This document shows positions 29,987 to 30,213 of a DNA stretch of 30,213 nucleotides, piece by piece (the first letter of the stretch is position 1; each line of letters begins with the position of its first letter). This DNA comes from Clostridiales bacterium (GTDB taxonomy: Bacteria; Bacillota; Clostridia; Oscillospirales; Oscillospiraceae). The stretch lies in assembly GCA_004556205.1 (NCBI GenBank), contig SFIL01000025.1, positions 1 to 30,213 of the forward strand, in the 5' to 3' direction. A program made the translations under genes and the position numbers. The notes under the pieces are model-generated. The model had not been told where the DNA came from, did no database searches, and worked only from the letters and a program-made list of their open reading frames with translations.

Positions 29987-30213
29987 ATGGCAGACGAGAT
30001 GAATCGTCCGGAAATCAAGAATTTTATTGAAGCGTTCGTGGAGGAGGACATCTCCGAAGGCGGGCAGTTTGCGGGTATGCAGGTACACACCCGTTTCCCG
30101 CCCGAGCCGAACGGCTATCTGCACATCGGGCACTGCAAGGCGCTGTGCATCGACTTCGGCACGGCGGAGAAGTTCGGCGGCATCTGCAACCTCCGCATGG
30201 ACGACACCAACCC
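29987..30213 (+). CDS. glnS: Glutaminyl-tRNA synthetase, N-terminal part (partial)
   Basis: The window ends 75 codons into this gene. The visible part has an N-terminal helix (IKNFIEAFVEEDI) followed by the class I Rossmann start HTRFPPEPNGYLHIGHCKAL, in which PEPNGYLHIGH is the HIGH motif of the GlnRS/GluRS family. The Pro-Pro-Glu-Pro-Asn-Gly wording and the following MDDTN point to GlnRS rather than bacterial GluRS, which has PSPTG. Ribosome site GAGAGG lies 9 bases before ATG. Direct Gln charging would reduce the need for GatCAB with tRNA-Gln. No T-box is present in the short leader. Confidence 0.9.
   Translation, partial: MADEMNRPEIKNFIEAFVEEDISEGGQFAGMQVHTRFPPEPNGYLHIGHCKALCIDFGTAEKFGGICNLRMDDTN

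Overview
This window looks like a chromosomal segment of a Gram-positive Clostridia member, probably from the Oscillospiraceae/Ruminococcaceae side. The pointers are a PolC-type replicase, a T-box leader ahead of tyrS, sigma-A style promoters with 17-base spacers, frequent GTG/TTG starts, an S-layer-homology exoprotein and a moderately high GC core (about 55% by hand count of sample lines). The genus cannot be fixed from sequence alone. Nearly everything is on the minus strand; only the two genes at the left edge and the start of glnS at the right edge are on the plus strand.

Left part (1-4766): the C-terminal end of a TetR-type regulator and a class I methyltransferase (+), a two-sided terminator, then on the minus strand a T-box (Tyr specifier UAC) that controls an unrecognised two-helix membrane protein, tyrS and a GNAT acetyltransferase. 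A second GNAT gene follows, then a 300-base intergenic repeat element with matching inverted ends.

Middle-left (4766-13900, minus): one long run reading OLE RNA - oapA - dxs - tlyA - nadK - argR - recN - secreted GH18/SLH protein. The 650-base stretch before oapA has its own strong promoter and no credible gene. Its length, position and neighbours match the Ornate Large Extremophilic (OLE) RNA, a very large structured bacterial RNA that works with the membrane protein OapA. This is the most interesting object in the window.

Middle (14040-19240, minus): a heavy-metal efflux operon (ArsR/SmtB sensor, separate CxxC metallochaperone, Zn/Cd/Pb P1B-ATPase) with a recognisable promoter and operator; then a repeat-rich gap with a MITE-like element and a long hairpin, ylmH (S4-domain RNA-binding protein), a small single-helix membrane protein and a uridine phosphorylase with its own promoter.

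Right part (19234-29780, minus): a tightly packed housekeeping operon pyrH - frr - uppS - cdsA - dxr - rseP - ispG - polC. It couples UMP supply, ribosome recycling, isoprenoid and lipid-carrier synthesis, phospholipid precursor synthesis, a site-2 protease and the replicative polymerase. With dxs from the OLE cluster, three MEP-pathway enzymes plus undecaprenyl-diphosphate synthase lie in one window. glnS starts divergently at the right edge.
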